Origin: an uncultured Bacteroides sp.
GTDB taxonomy: Bacteria; Bacteroidota; Bacteroidia; Bacteroidales; Bacteroidaceae
Assembly: GCF_900547205.1 (NCBI RefSeq)
Contig: NZ_URFY01000034.1
Coordinates: 1-52,527 of the forward strand
Reading direction: 5' to 3'
Length of the DNA stretch: 52,527 nucleotides
Part shown: in pieces, positions 50,742 through 52,527 of the stretch
Layout of the letters: each line of letters begins with the position of its first letter
Position numbering within the stretch: the stretch's first letter is position 1
Translations under genes and position numbers: made by a program
Notes under the pieces: generated by a model
What the model was told of the DNA's origin: nothing
Databases searched by the model: none
The model's input: the letters and a program-made list of their open reading frames with translations, nothing else

Positions 50742-50900
50742 TATTGCGGGACTTTGGTTCTCCTTTTTCTATGATAACTACCGATTTTTCCTCCGTTTGA
50801 TTCTTTTTTCTATATGTTAATAATTTCCTGTGGAAACAACAATCCAAAGCGAGGTTTTGTTCATTGTTAAGAGGTCTAGTTTGCGTAATAAGATGATGTT

Positions 50901-52252
50901 CAGGGCATCCGCTCAATAAATCTAACACCATTTGTCGTTCCCCCTTCGGCGTATGTTTTTCATCCCCATTTATACTTATCCTCTCTGTAATTGTTCGTAA
51001 TCAATGGGATATATTTTCTTAATTCCCAAAATCTCATCTCTATATTTTTCATCCCATCCGCATAGTTTCCTTTTTCCTGATATTCCCATTTTTATCTTGC
51101 TCTGTTTTAGCAACATAAGGGCAATCTTGCACATGCATGAAAAGTTGATGGCCGCATTATTCGTCTTTCTAGTATAGTCCTCTCTAAAAGAGACATCCAA
51201 TTGCCAATGCAAATTCTTCTCCACTTGCCAATGTGACCTGACCGATTCAAGTATAAGTTTTGGATCCTGAGGTAAGGAAGATATATAGCATCTGGTCTCA
51301 GTTGTGGGAGCTTCGTCACCGACTTGCCTTATGCAGGTAATCTTAGCGATGGTCTTTATACCTTCCCATCCCTTGTAGAAATATTCGGGATAGAACGCAA
51401 CGCCACAGATACATTCCCGGTATTCGTGTCTTCCGTGTCCATCATCTTCTTGAAAATAACGTTGCTTGTACGGGAGATAATAACGGTCATCCTCGGAAAG
51501 GGAAGCAAGTATTTTGGACTTCAGTTTCTTCTGATTATCCTTCACGCAAAGGATGTAGTCGCCACCGGAATTGATGATTACTTCCGCTATACTCTTCTGA
51601 CAACCGCCGGCATCTATAGTGACGATGCATTCGGTGATGTCAAGCATACGGATTAATTCGGGAATCGCGGTTATCTCATTGGACTTTCCGTCCACCTTCC
51701 GCTGCCCCAAACAAATCCCGTTGGTTACAGCCCATGCACTGACCATATACAGATGGTCTTTCATGCTCCCGCTTCGTATATCCGGATTGGGGCAGACAGC
51801 CTTACCGTCTATGGCAACAACTCCGGGAACCAGACTACAGATTTCGTTTACCCACAGACGGAAGGATTCCTCGAACCAGCCAATGTCAAGTAGTAGAAAA
51901 AACGTTCAAAGGTATCCTCTGAAGGGATGTGTGTAAGACCGGGAAGACGACCATTGAAATAATGAAAGTTACATTTGCCGAACATTTCAACCTCTTTCCA
52001 GGTCTCAGCACCACATAAAACGGATACCATAGCGATAAACACGATTTCCGAAGCTTTGAATACGCGATTTATTGAACTGCGCATATCGGGAACACTTTCT
52101 GAAAATTCTTCCAAACTCATGACATTTACTTTTAAACTAAAACTAAATACAAAAATAAGAAGATAAATCATTGAGTGTTAAAAGTATTACTCTTTTTTGC
52201 AAAGGAAAAGAGAGGAGAAGTAAAATGTTAGATTTATTGAGCGGATGCCCTG
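50901..52252. mobile_element. ISAs1-family insertion sequence
   Basis: The 1352-bp element is bounded by inverted repeats identical over at least 26 bp: CAGGGCATCCGCTCAATAAA from 50901, continuing TCTAACA, and its complement ending at 52252. It holds a single transposase gene, interrupted by a frameshift. Ten bases on each side (AGATGATGTT left, TCCTATCATT right) do not form a target-site duplication, which suggests a later rearrangement at one end. Length is normal for the family. Confidence 0.85.
50976..52120 (-). pseudogene. ISAs1-family DDE transposase in two frames
   Basis: The first frame starts at the ATG at 52120 (MSLEEFSESVPDMRSS; an upstream in-frame ATG is at 52171) and gives the transposase-associated domain, VFIAMVSVLCGAETWKEVE and IPSEDTFERFF. 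It then runs into a wrong frame and stops at 51848. The second frame carries LLLDIGWFEESFRLW, the first Asp in VVAIDGKAV, the second in CIVTIDAGG and the Glu region RSHWQVEKNLHWQLDVSFRED (51 aa before the end is intact), ending at 50976. Joining them by a -1 shift in the T6 run at 51902-51897 restores a 381-residue protein. It is either inactivated by loss of one T or decoded by frameshifting. Confidence 0.85.
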
Positions 52253-52420
52253 TCCTATCATTGTGTGTTTCTCCAAAAAAAAGTTTGTGCGTGTTTTGCT
52301 CTCATACCCTCATACTTTGCTTCAAACCCTTTATCCATCGGCGTTTCAGCTATGAGGGTAGCTCTTTATATCCCCCTGAGGGTAAAGGGTTGCTCTCATA
52401 ACGATTTTTCATTGCTTGGA
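52253..52420. repeat. Repeat island right of the insertion sequence
   Basis: No credible gene lies here. GCTCTCATACCCTCATA (near 52299) is partly inverted as TATGAGGGTAGCTC (near 52352), with further GAGGGTA and GCTCTCAT copies at 52379-52400. CCCTTTATCCATCGGCGTTT (52328) closely resembles the conserved block of the element at 7193-7587 (CCCTTATTCATCGGC) and of the island at 34141. Confidence 0.55.
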
Positions 52421-52527
52421 TGTTAATAGTTGATATTCAGAGTGTTAATACCTATCGGGTCAAGTATTAACAATTCAGGATTAGGGTATTAATAGCTGGT
52501 AAATCAGGTATAATAGCTGAGTACTTG
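52421..52527. repeat. 22-bp-period array, core TGTTAATA/TATTAATA
   Basis: Cores start at 52421, 52443, 52465, 52487 and 52509, an exact 22-bp spacing: TGTTAATA, TGTTAATA, TATTAACA, TATTAATA and TATAATA. The remaining 14 nt of each unit vary. The array continues past the window end. It has the same period as the array at 7354-7490 but a different core. Confidence 0.8.

Noticed and set aside
50716..50931. 71-residue minus-strand open frame entering the IS inverted repeat
   Set aside because: It begins in the IS end and has no family signal; its frame conflicts with the marR-coupled fragment. It could at most be IS-fused remains of the broken gene.

Overview
The window looks like chromosomal DNA of a gut Bacteroides (phylum Bacteroidota). 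The evidence is the Bacteroidales promoter signature (a -7 box TANNTTTG, sometimes with TTTG about 19-21 nt upstream) in front of many genes, the long insert-containing form of IspG, fimbrillin, DUF3575 and DUF4476 families, SPII lipoproteins with short Bacteroides-style signals, and AraC regulators with multi-pass membrane domains. Assignment to genus is inference; no rRNA or tRNA gene was seen.

Layout. 1-460: remnant of a secreted enzyme. 464-7080: pepP on the minus strand, divergent from a housekeeping run rpoN, PAP2-like protein, gcvH, purE, ispG. 7084-7630: gene-free, holding a MITE-like element with 51-bp inverted ends around a 22-bp-period palindrome array. 7705-10074: Zn/Cd-type P-type ATPase plus a Fur-family regulator. 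10141-12168: malate dehydrogenase (minus) and a CvfB-like S1 protein (plus). 12287-15029: two DUF4476 proteins and a secreted protein with a Ser/Arg-rich tail.

15362-24344: a probable operon of a leucine-rich lipoprotein, DcuC, isoaspartyl dipeptidase, two OprO/OprP-like porins, an M14 carboxypeptidase and an alpha/beta-hydrolase lipoprotein. It is followed by a membrane-spanning SARP-type regulator (24418-25881). Together they suggest uptake and breakdown of acidic or isoaspartyl peptides, with C4-dicarboxylate exchange. 25891-32847 (minus): an ABC ATPase, two MacB-type permeases, HlyD-type adaptor and TolC-type channel, ending in a MsrA-MsrB fusion. 33027-34007: ROK glucokinase. 34072-34985: repeat-rich and gene-free.

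34986-39790: a fimbrial operon (OmpA-like/DUF3575 protein, DUF5119-like lipoprotein, a fimbrillin fused to a formylglycine-generating-enzyme fold, and a second fimbrillin), faced by three tandem membrane-AraC regulators on the minus strand (39871-43331). 43428-48594: rplS (minus), then a 5'-nucleotidase split into two genes in swapped order and a GH3/beta-lactamase fusion. 48693-50565 (minus): outer-membrane protein, DUF4136 lipoprotein and MarR regulator. 50562-52527: a damaged gene end, an ISAs1-family insertion sequence (50901-52252) with a frameshifted transposase, and another 22-bp-period repeat array running off the window.
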